Assembly: GCA_964447405.1 (NCBI GenBank)
Contig: CAYUSP010000003.1
Coordinates: 1 to 64,000 of the forward strand
Direction of reading: 5' to 3'
Length of the DNA stretch: 64,000 nt
DNA from: JALNZF01 sp964447405
GTDB lineage: Bacteria > Nitrospirota > UBA9217
In this document: positions 8,562 to 18,324 of the stretch, in pieces
Position numbering within the stretch: position 1 is the stretch's first letter
Layout: each line of letters opens with the position of its first letter
Notes under the pieces: generated by a model
Told to the model about the DNA's origin: nothing
The model's database searches: none
The model's input: the letters and a program-made list of their open reading frames with translations, nothing else
Position numbers and translations under genes: made by a program

Positions 8562-10226
8562 CTAGTATATAGTTAACGTTGATGGCGCTGATGGCTTCAC
8601 GGGCACACCGTTTGATCTCCCTAATGTCAGAGGATGAGGATATGGGAATGGTGTATATGTATAGGCAGTCTCATCATTTCTATATTGCCAATTATTAGGA
8701 CGCTGTGTATATGATTGTATGTCATAAAAGGTATAATCAGGGCCGGTACTTCCAACGCAACCATTAGAATAACCGCAAATATTAATCCTATTCATAGGAT
8801 TCGAAATGAGGCCATTTATTGCGTTCCCCCAAATCCAAACATTATTGATCTGCTCCAAACAGCGTCCGAATTTAAGGTAATTTAGCGGTACTCCGCTGCT
8901 GTGGGAAACTGCTAGCGTACCATTGACACCCCGTGTACATCCAGTAAGCTGATTACCAGATACTCCGGTGTAGTCTATCTGTTCATTATCAATCTTTATA
9001 GAGAATCCGTCTGCGATTCCGTTACTGCTAATGCCCATGGTAGAAGATACAGTAATTGTTGTCTGAGTGGCATCAATAGCCCCACTAAGAGTTGTCTTAT
9101 TTACATCCAGTCCCTCCGTCGTATAACTGCCGTCAACCTCATGACACGCCCCCGAATATCCTCTAGCATGGGTAGCATTAGAACACCATGTTGGAGTGCC
9201 ACCATAAGAATTAAAAGAGCGATAGTTGCTTACCCACGATGCAACGCTACCCGTTCTGCTTAAAACATTGCCTATCCCTGTGATATTGTTATTATAAATT
9301 AGTGCTCTGCCGCTCCGCACGATCCCAAGATCTCGCATTCTCCCTGTTGCATTGAGATTGATGGTGTTGTTGTACATCTCAAAAGCAGCGCTCCCAGCGT
9401 CACCACATGTAGAGGAACTTCCTGTTCCCAATACACAAGTTTCATGCGTACTAACGATTCCGCTTCCATAACGCACGCCATCGGAAATATTGATCGTATT
9501 ATAGCGAAAAGTGAATCTTTGTGATGAACTCCCATCGACAGTATTTTCATAGGGACCATTTGTATTGGTAGCATTAAAAACATTATCTTCTATAAACACA
9601 GTCCCATTAGAATATTGACCGGGGATATTACTGCGAGTTGTTCCGGCGACACCGTCTTGACTAATATCTATACATTCTCCATTGCAATCGTTAAAAACAT
9701 TATGATCAATAACGCCATAGGACGCTCCGGTAATTGTGATTGCATTTCGTCCTAGTGTATTTGCAGTAGAAGAACCAAAATTAACAAACATATTTTCAAA
9801 CAATCTCCAATCCTTGTATCCTCCTACAGGACATGTATTAAGATTACCGATTAAAATCACCCCACCCGGGCCGCCTGGATCAGTTGCCGAATAGTTACCG
9901 TTAAATTGAATACCGGTTATAGCTACGCCATCAGAAAGAATATTGAAACCTCCTCCAGTTAAAATACCTATAATAGTGCTTCCTACTCCATTGCCCTGAA
10001 TGGTAATTTTCTTAGTTATATTTATTCGAGAAGCCCATCTATTTAATGATTGGCAATCCCCTGTTGGAATCATAATTATGTCCCCATCTACCGCAGTACT
10101 ATAAGCTGCCATAACAGCCGTCCTCGTACAACTGGCCGAATGTATAGTAGCTGCAAATGCATTATAAGCAAAGATGGCGCCATATAACAGTATTGAAATA
10201 ATGCATAACAGTGACTTACCATACAT
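8562..10226 (-). CDS. Exported right-handed beta-helix protein (B)
   Basis: The 554-residue protein starts with a clear signal peptide (LLCIISILLYGAIF, cleavage near AFA/AT). The mature part has beta-helix rungs: ITIQGNGVGSTIIG, VAITGIQFNGNYS, VIDHNVFNDCNGECID, VFIEDNVFNATN, TFRYNTINISDG. Several Cys residues suggest disulphides outside the cytoplasm. A later segment (TTLSGAIDATQTTITVSS, FSIKIDNEQIDYTGVSG) resembles phage and surface-protein insertions. The start has AGGAGAT about ten bases upstream. With gene A it would act on, or be attached to, the exported polysaccharide; whether it is a lyase, epimerase or structural protein is unknown. Confidence 0.72.
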   Translation of the reverse strand: MYGKSLLCIISILLYGAIFAYNAFAATIHSASCTRTAVMAAYSTAVDGDIIMIPTGDCQSLNRWASRINITKKITIQGNGVGSTIIGILTGGGFNILSDGVAITGIQFNGNYSATDPGGPGGVILIGNLNTCPVGGYKDWRLFENMFVNFGSSTANTLGRNAITITGASYGVIDHNVFNDCNGECIDISQDGVAGTTRSNIPGQYSNGTVFIEDNVFNATNTNGPYENTVDGSSSQRFTFRYNTINISDGVRYGSGIVSTHETCVLGTGSSSTCGDAGSAAFEMYNNTINLNATGRMRDLGIVRSGRALIYNNNITGIGNVLSRTGSVASWVSNYRSFNSYGGTPTWCSNATHARGYSGACHEVDGSYTTEGLDVNKTTLSGAIDATQTTITVSSTMGISSNGIADGFSIKIDNEQIDYTGVSGNQLTGCTRGVNGTLAVSHSSGVPLNYLKFGRCLEQINNVWIWGNAINGLISNPMNRINICGYSNGCVGSTGPDYTFYDIQSYTQRPNNWQYRNDETAYTYTPFPYPHPLTLGRSNGVPVKPSAPSTLTIY

Positions 10227-10875
10227 TTGGGATATCTCCTAAGATACCGCCGAACATTCCTGTTACAAACTTATGACAAGTGTTTCCTTAGTTCGTGCCT
10301 ATAAATAATACTAAATAATTCCAACTAACTTTACATAACTGCAATTTATTTCACCTAATCATAAAGCTATTCCACGCAGCATGATTTCAATTGCTGATAT
10401 ATCAGATCTCTTCTTAAGTCTAATAATAGATAGATTAATAAAAATTAACAGTGATGCTAATCACAAGACCATTGATAGATTAATACTCTAAATTCATGAT
10501 CATCAAAGCCTATTCATAAGGTTAAGTTTTCGTGAGATGCTACTCTGTGCACATTGAATTGATTACACCAATGTCAAAATAAAATAGATTGCGACAATCA
10601 TGGTGATTATATCTTATATTTTTGCGTTTTAATAAATCTCCCCGCAGCAAGTAACGGATTATCAGTAACAGAAAAGACTATTATTTCTCTACTATGGTGG
10701 ATTTCATATTATTTAAAGTATTATTCGGATCAAAATGGTTCATCTAAAATATCTTAAATAAACCGGGATATCTCGCCGCACTCAGAAGTATCTAAATAGC
10801 GTTTTTTGACATTTTCAACGGTCTGCTAGGACTATATATTCGTCAAGCAGCATAATATTTAATTATGAATTACGA
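10227..10875. other. AT-rich intergenic region, possible promoter zone
   Basis: These 649 bases hold no credible reading frame on either strand and are strongly AT-rich. The only signal seen is a CRP-like palindrome, AGTGA-N6-TCACA, at 10450-10465, one base away from the consensus. A gap this long inside an otherwise tight minus-strand locus may be a promoter region for the two beta-helix genes or the scar of a lost gene. Confidence 0.5.
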
Positions 10876-11973
10876 TTAGAAAAGGACTCGCTTTCCATGA
10901 AGCATCTCGAATCCTTTACGGATTTGCAACTTAACATAATTAATTGGCTCGATGCAAATGCTCAAGAATTGACTTACTAGATTATCAGCTAGATAATATT
11001 GTCCAACGTGGACTGAATCCAGGCCACTTTTACCAGCTATCCCAAGTTTGAAATTGTACACACCAGGATTTTCAACCGGATCAATTCCCCCCAAATCATA
11101 CCACTTGCAACCTCTTTCCTTTAGCCAGGTTATCACCCTCCAATGGATAAGATTCGATCCACTAACCCGCAAGCCTTTATTTGCTGTAGCTCCTAGCAGA
11201 TAAAAACCAGTCGACCCAATTGCACTAAATACACCTGCGGCGACTGGCACATCCTCACGCAAACAGATAATTATGTTCATCTTCAAACAATCAGGCAAAT
11301 CATTTTGTATTTCTCGGTATTGATTATAGTTGACTCTTGTTTCAAATTTCTTGCGTGCAACCGTTTCTTGAAGCATTTTAATAAAGACATTAAACATTTC
11401 ATCGCTGTTGCCTTCTGTTAAGCTCAAGTTGCTTTTCTCAGCAGTGTTAAGCTGATTTCTCCATTTTTGAGCAAGATTTTTTCTCAATTCCTCCTTTGAT
11501 GGCAAAATATCTAAAAGAAGCGTTCGATATGGTTGGACCTTAGTGTTTCGAATAAACCCATGTCTTTCCAAGGCTGACCTAGTTTCATCTTTTGAGATTT
11601 CGAATCCACTGGGCCATATTCTTAGCAGCAAACCTCGCTTATAAATATATTCATTTTTTAGAGCTACGATTGTATTGTCTAGGATAGAATAATCGGTGTC
11701 TCTACCTTTTCTTCGCCACAAAGGACCCCAATAGACAGTAGCTATTCCTGCCTTAATAATAGGGATTTTTTTTATACTTATTTGCGCCATTGCGACGACT
11801 TCACTGTTTCTTTTAAGCATGATGTGACTCAAATTCTGTACGCCTTGATTAATTGCACCTGCAGACCACGTTTGATAAATGGTTGCATCATCGAACTCTT
11901 GAATAAGTTCTTCCCATGTAGTTTTATCTATTACATCTACCATCACATTGCATTCACTTGTGTTATTTGACAT
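10876..11973 (-). CDS. FemAB/GNAT-fold peptidyl- or acyltransferase (A)
   Basis: The 365-residue protein shows the FemAB-type double-GNAT layout: an N-terminal half with IKAGIATVYWGPLWRRKG and a C-terminal half with AGVFSAIGSTGFYLLGAT, LIHWRVITWLKERGCKWYDL and GGIDPVENPGVYNFKLGIAG. The last block is the usual FemX-like signature. Classical Fem enzymes add amino acids from aminoacyl-tRNA to lipid II; relatives in EPS loci are thought to acylate or aminoacylate sugars, but their substrates are unproven. It is the first of three such proteins in the locus. It sits next to the O-antigen ligase-like gene. Confidence 0.8.
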   Translation of the reverse strand: MSNNTSECNVMVDVIDKTTWEELIQEFDDATIYQTWSAGAINQGVQNLSHIMLKRNSEVVAMAQISIKKIPIIKAGIATVYWGPLWRRKGRDTDYSILDNTIVALKNEYIYKRGLLLRIWPSGFEISKDETRSALERHGFIRNTKVQPYRTLLLDILPSKEELRKNLAQKWRNQLNTAEKSNLSLTEGNSDEMFNVFIKMLQETVARKKFETRVNYNQYREIQNDLPDCLKMNIIICLREDVPVAAGVFSAIGSTGFYLLGATANKGLRVSGSNLIHWRVITWLKERGCKWYDLGGIDPVENPGVYNFKLGIAGKSGLDSVHVGQYYLADNLVSQFLSICIEPINYVKLQIRKGFEMLHGKRVLF

Positions 11974-12094
11974 TAAATACTTCCTTTAAATCCTATAGAG
12001 AACAATTATATGATGATAGCCGCATAACTAGCATTTGAATTATACCTATCCAACATACATATTTATTGTCTCCCCCGCTGCGTGCAGGAGTGTA

Positions 12095-13501
12095 TTAAGA
12101 ACCCGACAAAACAGATTGCGCCATAAATGGTGGAGAATTGAGCCTGGAGTTGCGATTAAACTTAGCAATAGTAACTTCATAAATCCTAGATGAATTATTG
12201 TTAAATGCTATAATAAAAAATATAAATGACAATAGATCTCGTTCTCTCGCAAGTGCGCTTTCTGTGATATTTGCTAGTAATATCATTGCAAAAAAAGATA
12301 ACCGGAAAACTGCAAATTCATAATCTATTAACCCATGTCTTTGAATTTTATTGAGAATCGAGACCAACATCAAGACCAGGAAAAGAGTAGCTATCAGCCC
12401 TCCTTCTAGGAATATCTCTAAGTAACCATTATGAGCCTGGGATAGCCCCTCAATAGAAGACCTGGCACCAATCCAAAAACTTTCATATCCATACCCCAGA
12501 AAAGGCCTTCTCAGCCCCAGTTCTAATAGAGTATTCCATAGAGGAACTCTGTCAGTAAAAGTCATATCTCTTCCAGACAATGTAACAGCGTATTCGATTA
12601 TCCCAAATAATGATTCAAGCACAGTCGACAGGGATACTATCATGACCACTATTAGCCCAAGTCTCCTAAAGTTCCTTTTCACTATTGACAACCAAGAACT
12701 TATCATGATTACAATTCCCAGTATTAATGCACCTTTCGAAGCAGCACCTGAAGAACCACCATACTCTCCTGGTCCTTTAAGTAACCACAAACACATAATC
12801 AATATTAGTACATCAAACAAGACTCTTGGTACGATCACCACGACTTTTTGCCGTAGTGTGTTGGTCGCATCCCATATTAGGAAAAATGACATTACGAAGC
12901 TTAAGTGAGCCAAACCATTTTTCATCACAGCAACACCGGTCCATATCTTCGAACCCATTGGAGTATAAAGAATACCCATACTAGGAATGTAGTTTATAAA
13001 CAAAACAGATAGTGGTACCAACAAGTAGGCGGCTTTTCGAAAAACACTCTTCACAGCCTGCAGTGTTTCCGGTTCAGTCACCAAAACAGCTGCCATAATA
13101 ACATTCCCCAATAACTTGATCCACCTTCTAAATGAAACTAAACTAATATCCGACCATATAGACGTCAGACCTAAATAAATGATAAATATCGCAATTGCCT
13201 TGTTTTCCGTCAGAATCCGATATGCTGCATCACTTCTCTTGAAAATAATTATAATGCCCCATAACATTATAATGGATAGAACTATTTGATCAGCTATGCT
13301 ACCTTCTAAATTAATTTCCCCATTACTTGGAATCGAGCCTGACAAATTCAACCACTGGCTAATACTTCTTGAGGCAGTGATAACCAACCAGATAAAAGGA
13401 AGCCAAGCTGCAGACGTAACTTTTTTACTTTCTTTGGCTTCGACAATAAATCCGACTACGATGAACAATATAATTACTATAGTTGCAACCTTTGGATTCA
13501 T
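12095..13501 (-). CDS. O-antigen ligase / Wzy-like polymerase membrane protein
   Basis: The 468-residue multi-pass membrane protein carries the O-antigen ligase/polymerase signature in its central and C-terminal part: TFTDRVPLWNTLLELGLRRP, FLGYGYESFW, and LSQAHNGYLEIFLEGGL with the conserved His in a large periplasmic loop. This type joins undecaprenyl-linked glycans, either polymerising repeat units (Wzy) or transferring them to an acceptor (WaaL). In an EPS locus with a flippase and a Wzz-like protein but no other polymerase candidate, the Wzy role is the better inference. The start ATG is at 13501. Confidence 0.82.
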   Translation of the reverse strand: MNPKVATIVIILFIVVGFIVEAKESKKVTSAAWLPFIWLVITASRSISQWLNLSGSIPSNGEINLEGSIADQIVLSIIMLWGIIIIFKRSDAAYRILTENKAIAIFIIYLGLTSIWSDISLVSFRRWIKLLGNVIMAAVLVTEPETLQAVKSVFRKAAYLLVPLSVLFINYIPSMGILYTPMGSKIWTGVAVMKNGLAHLSFVMSFFLIWDATNTLRQKVVVIVPRVLFDVLILIMCLWLLKGPGEYGGSSGAASKGALILGIVIMISSWLSIVKRNFRRLGLIVVMIVSLSTVLESLFGIIEYAVTLSGRDMTFTDRVPLWNTLLELGLRRPFLGYGYESFWIGARSSIEGLSQAHNGYLEIFLEGGLIATLFLVLMLVSILNKIQRHGLIDYEFAVFRLSFFAMILLANITESALARERDLLSFIFFIIAFNNNSSRIYEVTIAKFNRNSRLNSPPFMAQSVLSGS

Positions 13502-13615
13502 TATTGTTCCATCGCTTTTAGGGTATCGTCCTTAACTTAAGCACCGTGATCTCTTCCCATAGTCAATGCCGTATGCCATTCAAAAGCTATCTTTTGTTCT
13601 TTTCAGCCTTGTTGA

Positions 13616-15040
13616 CTAAAATTGAAAATAGATAAATGGCGAAGAATCAGTAGCACCAAGACCGATGATCAAGAGCACTAAAGCAGTATAATATAGCGTG
13701 CGCAAAGTAAACGATTTTTGTAGAATACCCTGAGTCCAGTTAACATCCTTCTTCACTACAACATGAACGAGTAAAACAGCACCTAGCGCAGAAAGAATAT
13801 ATGGAGATACCATTCGAGTCCCTTCGAGGTCCCAAGTCAAAATCTGATGGATGAATAGGATAGCATCTTCCCAAGATTGTGCGCGGAAGAAAAGCCAACC
13901 TACTAATACGACGCCTAATGTTAGAATACGGGAAAACAACGTCCACAAGATTTGAAATGTTTGTCGAGACTCGTAGGAATGCAGCGGATTCCAGGCATTC
14001 CATCCTTTGTGAATGGCAAGGGAGAAACCGTGAAGGCCACCCCAAAATACAAAGTTCCAACTTGCTCCATGCCATAAACCACATAGCAGCATTGTCAGCA
14101 TGAGATTAATATAAGTACGTGCTTGACCACTTCGATTTCCTCCCAGGGGAATATAGAGATAGTCACGAAACCAGGTTGAAAGAGAGATATGCCAGCGTTT
14201 CCAGAATTCAGCGATGCTCACTGCGCTATAGGGCATCTGAAAATTTTCCGTAAAACGGAAACCCATCATACGGGCGCAACCGATCGCCATGTCCGAGTAG
14301 CCGGAAAAATCGCAGTATATCTGAATTGCGTATCCTAGTAATCCTTGGAGCAGTGTGAAACCATCATAATTGCCAGGTGCTCCAAATATGAGATCTATAT
14401 GCGGTCCAATTCTGTCTGAAATTACGAGTTTTTTCACAGCACCCAAACTAAACTGTGCAAGTCCCGCCTCGAAATCAAGCGCCGTAGCACGTATCCTCTG
14501 GATAATTTGCGGAAGTAAATCAGAAGCACGATTAATCGGGCCAGCTAAGAGTTGTGGGAATAATACCCCAAACAGTAGGAAATCCTGCGGTCTTTGACAG
14601 GGCTGAATATTTCGACGATATGTCTCAATCGTGTAAGTCATCCTTTGAAATGTAAAAAAGGAAATACCTATAGGTAAAACTATTTCATAGTGCCGAGACG
14701 TTACGTTGTCATTCAGTACGTTCAGGACCCACCAGACTTGATCGACCATGAAGTTTGTATATTTAAAATATCCCAGCACACCTAGGTTAATCGCAATACT
14801 GACGCCCAGTACAATTGTGCGCTTGTACTGGTTTGCGATCCTACTTAAACTTAATCCGACGAAATAATCCACAAGGGTCGTACCAAGAAGCAGCAATGCA
14901 CATGGAATGCTCCAACTCATATAAAAAACATAACTAGCAAACAACAGAAACCATTTTTCCACGGTGAAGTTGTTAATACAACTCTGTATAAGGAGGACGG
15001 CCGCAAAGAATATTACAAATTCAAAAGAAGTAAATATCAC
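13616..15040 (-). CDS. MBOAT-family O-acyltransferase, AlgI-like
   Basis: The 474-residue membrane protein has the AlgI/DltB pattern: VEKWFLLFASYVFYMSWS, VLPIGISFFTFQRMTYTIE, FPQLLAGPINRASDLLPQ, IYCDFSGYSDMAIGCARMMG, WKRWHISLSTWFRDYLYIPLG and LLCGLWHGASWNFVFWGGLHG, the last holding the catalytic His. Such proteins pass acetyl groups across the inner membrane for O-acetylation of exported polysaccharide such as alginate. The start is GTG 15040, with AGGAG seven bases upstream, and overlaps the stop of the SGNH gene by four bases (GTGA). That tight coupling marks the two as partners. Confidence 0.9.
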   Translation of the reverse strand: MIFTSFEFVIFFAAVLLIQSCINNFTVEKWFLLFASYVFYMSWSIPCALLLLGTTLVDYFVGLSLSRIANQYKRTIVLGVSIAINLGVLGYFKYTNFMVDQVWWVLNVLNDNVTSRHYEIVLPIGISFFTFQRMTYTIETYRRNIQPCQRPQDFLLFGVLFPQLLAGPINRASDLLPQIIQRIRATALDFEAGLAQFSLGAVKKLVISDRIGPHIDLIFGAPGNYDGFTLLQGLLGYAIQIYCDFSGYSDMAIGCARMMGFRFTENFQMPYSAVSIAEFWKRWHISLSTWFRDYLYIPLGGNRSGQARTYINLMLTMLLCGLWHGASWNFVFWGGLHGFSLAIHKGWNAWNPLHSYESRQTFQILWTLFSRILTLGVVLVGWLFFRAQSWEDAILFIHQILTWDLEGTRMVSPYILSALGAVLLVHVVVKKDVNWTQGILQKSFTLRTLYYTALVLLIIGLGATDSSPFIYFQF

Positions 15041-16104
15041 GGCAAGCTCCTGAATTCCCTCAACTTACTTAAAAAAGCGTCCGTTGCGATCTTCTGACCG
15101 TAGGAGTTCATATGAACAAGATCCCAGAAGTACTCATTTGAGTTCAACAATTTCAATTGGTCAAGACGGACCAAGTGAACTTTGGAGATACTGCCCTGCA
15201 CCACCGTCAACATTTCCTCAAAATCCTGCCACTCACTCAAAGTCAAGAATTCTCTAGTGTACGCCGGAGAGACCGGCAACACGACCAAAACAGCACCGCC
15301 TTTTTTTTGCGAATGCCGCAACATCCGGAGGAGCGCAAGCTTTTTCGGTCCGTTGAACGAGTGTTTTCCTTCACAGGCGCTTCGCAACGATGCAAGCCTG
15401 CGCAACATCCTGTCTGGTGGCCAACTGCTTATCTTTTCTTTCTTCGATTCCTGGCTGGAATCCTTATTTGCTACTGAGAATGTAGGTACAGCCTCTGACT
15501 CTATTAACATAAACAATTGCAATATGCTTTTGAGCTTATCACGAGCACCTGCCATGACACCATTGGATCGTCCTGCCGTTGGAAAGAGTCTCCTCAGGTA
15601 CGTCAATGGGTATTGGCTGAGAATGCGTTTGGAAAATTGCCAGTCCGCCTGGCTCTGCCATAAATCTTTGATGGTTTGTCCCAAAGGCACGACTTCAGCG
15701 CGGAAATCACATTGAAAATATTCATTCAGGTCATAAGGCGAAACCACAAGAACTGTCAGCGTTGTTTTTATCGCTAGATGTTGAAAACGCTCCCATTCGG
15801 AAGGAGAAGAACCTGCAACTCCCCAACCTTCAATTCCCTGATTGAGGGCATCGCTGATCCGCCCCCACGAAAGTCCGTCGCCCGCAAGAGAAGACCCAGC
15901 CATAAACACGGCTGGATCTTTGTCCTCAGTGTTAATCATCCAATGGTTACCAGAGGTCGTCTCAATCCTGAACCATGCAACTATGCTGTGGCTGATAATT
16001 GCGGCGATCAAGGTAACCAAACATAAGATTGTCACCAACTGAGATCTTCGATTCATATGTGTTTTGTCATTCTCTAGCGGATGCGGTAAAGATGGGGACT
16101 TCAT
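15037..16104 (-). CDS. SGNH-like membrane-anchored protein, MBOAT partner (AlgJ/DltD-like)
   Basis: The 355-residue protein has one N-terminal membrane helix (VTILCLVTLIAAIISHSIV) and then a periplasmic domain. It begins with VFMAGSSLAGDGLSWG (a block I-like Ser) and ends with EYFWDLVHMNSYGQKIATD, which supplies the D-x-x-H pair of SGNH hydrolases and AlgJ/AlgX/DltD-type acetyl acceptors. It overlaps the AlgI-like MBOAT by four bases, as alginate and cellulose acetylation pairs often do. It probably takes acetyl from the MBOAT protein and places it on the polymer in the periplasm. The block I motif is weak, so the catalytic assignment is inference. Confidence 0.72.
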   Translation of the reverse strand: MKSPSLPHPLENDKTHMNRRSQLVTILCLVTLIAAIISHSIVAWFRIETTSGNHWMINTEDKDPAVFMAGSSLAGDGLSWGRISDALNQGIEGWGVAGSSPSEWERFQHLAIKTTLTVLVVSPYDLNEYFQCDFRAEVVPLGQTIKDLWQSQADWQFSKRILSQYPLTYLRRLFPTAGRSNGVMAGARDKLKSILQLFMLIESEAVPTFSVANKDSSQESKKEKISSWPPDRMLRRLASLRSACEGKHSFNGPKKLALLRMLRHSQKKGGAVLVVLPVSPAYTREFLTLSEWQDFEEMLTVVQGSISKVHLVRLDQLKLLNSNEYFWDLVHMNSYGQKIATDAFLSKLREFRSLP

Positions 16105-16112
16105 ACAATATC

Positions 16113-17222
16113 TTAGTCATTCGCTACCTTATTTAAGAACCGGTTATTCTTAATCTGCGTAAAGATGTCGTCCATGATCTTCGTTGTTAATAGAATCTCT
16201 CTATACGTGAGTGGCAAGGCCGAATTATTAGAGATTGAATGATAGAAAGATTCTATAAGTGTTTTTAAGGCTGCATCATTTGGCAGGTGGAAGTCTTTCT
16301 TCAAGAATTTATTGAAATTCCGAGTGAAATTACCAATGTACTGCTTTGAGTACGCCAATGGTGGTATGAAGTATCTCAAGTAACTCTTGTAATCCGTATT
16401 GTCGATCTTGATTAGTATCTGATGATCGTCATCAACAATCAACGAATTTTTCTGACCGTATAATCTGAACTGATGAGGGGGCGGACTTATCTGGGAAGAA
16501 AAAGTAAAATAAGCCGTCGTTGACTCTTCATCCCGCACTATGACTCGTACCTCATCTATAATATCATGTTCTCCAATTCTTTTAAGAAAGGGGCTAGTAA
16601 AACCGTGGGCAATGACCTCGGGATTATCACCCGATAAGAACTCCGCTATTTTGCTAATACCATGACTTATAATATTTTGCAAAAGTGATCCTGGCAGCTT
16701 TCTTACCCAATGATCACCATCTTCCAAAAGGGCCTTTGCATAATTTTCATCACCAAAGCTATAGCAGTAGTGACTCTCCATGTGTACTGGTTTGCCGCCC
16801 AGATAACCGTCTTTTACCAATTCTCTCATAAGTAACATAACATGGGTGAATTGTGCATTGTGACCTGAGGTTATTTTAAGCCCCTTTTTAATTGCAAGAG
16901 CAATCAAATCTTTGGCTTCCGTTGCATTCAATGTAAATGGTTTTTCGACATACACATTACATCCTGCATCCATACACAATATAGCTAACGGGTAATGACT
17001 TGCCGGGGGGGTAGTTATATGGACAACATCGATTTGAACCGAATCGAGCATCTCCTGCACATTTGAGAAATATTTCTCAATATTGAACCGTTCAGCCATT
17101 TGGCGGGCCATTAATGGTTCATTATCGCTCACAGCAATTATCTCAGCACCAGCAATTCGGAGAATCTGCACTGCGTGCTGATCTGCCATTTTACCGCAAC
17201 CAATGATTGCTACCTTTATCAT
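16113..17222 (-). CDS. Gfo/Idh/MocA-family NAD(P)-dependent oxidoreductase
   Basis: The 369-residue protein has an N-terminal Rossmann fold (VAIIGCGKMADQHAVQI), the family CVYVEKPFTLNATEAKDLI motif with the conserved Lys, then the alpha/beta C-terminal domain. These enzymes oxidise or reduce a sugar hydroxyl, often on a nucleotide sugar. It overlaps the upstream SDR gene by four bases and sits 8 bp from the SGNH gene, so these are one transcription unit. The C-terminal half differs from the WbpB-like protein at 30723, so a different sugar is likely. The substrate is unknown. Confidence 0.85.
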   Translation of the reverse strand: MIKVAIIGCGKMADQHAVQILRIAGAEIIAVSDNEPLMARQMAERFNIEKYFSNVQEMLDSVQIDVVHITTPPASHYPLAILCMDAGCNVYVEKPFTLNATEAKDLIALAIKKGLKITSGHNAQFTHVMLLMRELVKDGYLGGKPVHMESHYCYSFGDENYAKALLEDGDHWVRKLPGSLLQNIISHGISKIAEFLSGDNPEVIAHGFTSPFLKRIGEHDIIDEVRVIVRDEESTTAYFTFSSQISPPPHQFRLYGQKNSLIVDDDHQILIKIDNTDYKSYLRYFIPPLAYSKQYIGNFTRNFNKFLKKDFHLPNDAALKTLIESFYHSISNNSALPLTYREILLTTKIMDDIFTQIKNNRFLNKVAND

Positions 17223-18319
17223 TTCTTTCGCTCCTCAACTTCCCGCATAAAGGAGAAAAATCTCGTCAATCCCTCTTCAGTCGATACCTTCGGCTGCCAA
17301 CCCAGAAGTTGCTTAGCTTTGCTATTTGAATAGCTATTCCCCTTCCAATAGACTGCACATGTTCGGCGATTAAACACTGGAGGGAGTTGTCCCTCTGACC
17401 ATTTTGCGTACTTTTCCCAAAGATAAGAAAAGAAATACCAGGCCGGATAAGGTACGGGAATTGACCTAAAATATTGAACTTTTCTTTTATACAATCGCAG
17501 AAACTCTCGGCTCTTTGGAAGATCGTCATCCACGATGTTAAAAACCTGACCTTCCAATCCTCTTTTCAAACCAGATAACACAATTGCTTCTGCACAGTTG
17601 TCCACATATGTAAACGGAATCCTGTTGTTTAATCCTAAATGCAGAAATACTCCAAAAGTGGTTATCCCAATTCTGTCGGTTATTTTAGCCTTCCCTGGAC
17701 CATATACAACACTCGGACGTACCGTCACATAAGGCAACTTATGCTTCAGCGCATACTCTATGACTAGCTCATCTTGTTTTGCCTTTCCATATGTATATGC
17801 TTCAAATCGTTCGACAATTTTAGTATCCACCTCGCACGACTCATCCAGTAGGCCCCCGCGTGGGATGCTAATATTCGAATATACAGCTATCGAACTGATA
17901 TTGACAAAGCGTTTCAACATCCTCTCTTTTAGCAAAGCTTCGATAAGATTTCGCGTGGTCACCACAGAGTTTAGGAAGCAGCCAGGAAATGACTTTTCGA
18001 CACCAGCCGCCAGATGATAAACGACAGACACACCTTGTGCCGCACGAAAGCAGTCATCTCGAGACAGCAAATTGCCTTTCATTATGTCTAATCGCGCATC
18101 GACGAATTCCTTTGCAATCTCTTCCAGTGTCCTAGTTTTGCTTATTGATCTGGTGAGGCAGCGTACTCGCTTGAATCCGTACATTAGCAATGTCCGAACT
18201 ACTCTTGAGCCAATGTAACCATTAGCACCTGTTACCAGTATTATGTCCTCAGGTTTAATGATGTATTGATTTTGCGCAGCTCCGGACAATGGATTCATGT
18301 CAGGCTTCATCATGACCAC
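17219..18319 (-). CDS. NAD-dependent epimerase/dehydratase (extended SDR)
   Basis: The 366-residue protein carries the extended SDR signature: VTGANGYIGSRVVRTL for the dinucleotide, VVYHLAAGVEKS, the catalytic Ser in FVNISSIAVYS and the Y-x-x-x-K pair in AYTYGKAKQDELV, then VRPSVVYGPG. It would act on a nucleotide-bound or lipid-bound sugar as a 4-reductase or epimerase. The start is GTG 18319, with GGGAGG nine bases upstream. It overlaps the Gfo-type oxidoreductase and lies 5 bp from a glycosyltransferase gene, so the three are translated together. Confidence 0.87.
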   Translation of the reverse strand: MVMMKPDMNPLSGAAQNQYIIKPEDIILVTGANGYIGSRVVRTLLMYGFKRVRCLTRSISKTRTLEEIAKEFVDARLDIMKGNLLSRDDCFRAAQGVSVVYHLAAGVEKSFPGCFLNSVVTTRNLIEALLKERMLKRFVNISSIAVYSNISIPRGGLLDESCEVDTKIVERFEAYTYGKAKQDELVIEYALKHKLPYVTVRPSVVYGPGKAKITDRIGITTFGVFLHLGLNNRIPFTYVDNCAEAIVLSGLKRGLEGQVFNIVDDDLPKSREFLRLYKRKVQYFRSIPVPYPAWYFFSYLWEKYAKWSEGQLPPVFNRRTCAVYWKGNSYSNSKAKQLLGWQPKVSTEEGLTRFFSFMREVEERKK

Positions 18320-18324
18320 ATAAC

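Noticed and set aside
15157..15715. Overlapping plus-strand open frames inside the SGNH-like gene
   Set aside because: They have no recognisable domain and run opposite to a gene locked by four-base overlap with its neighbour.
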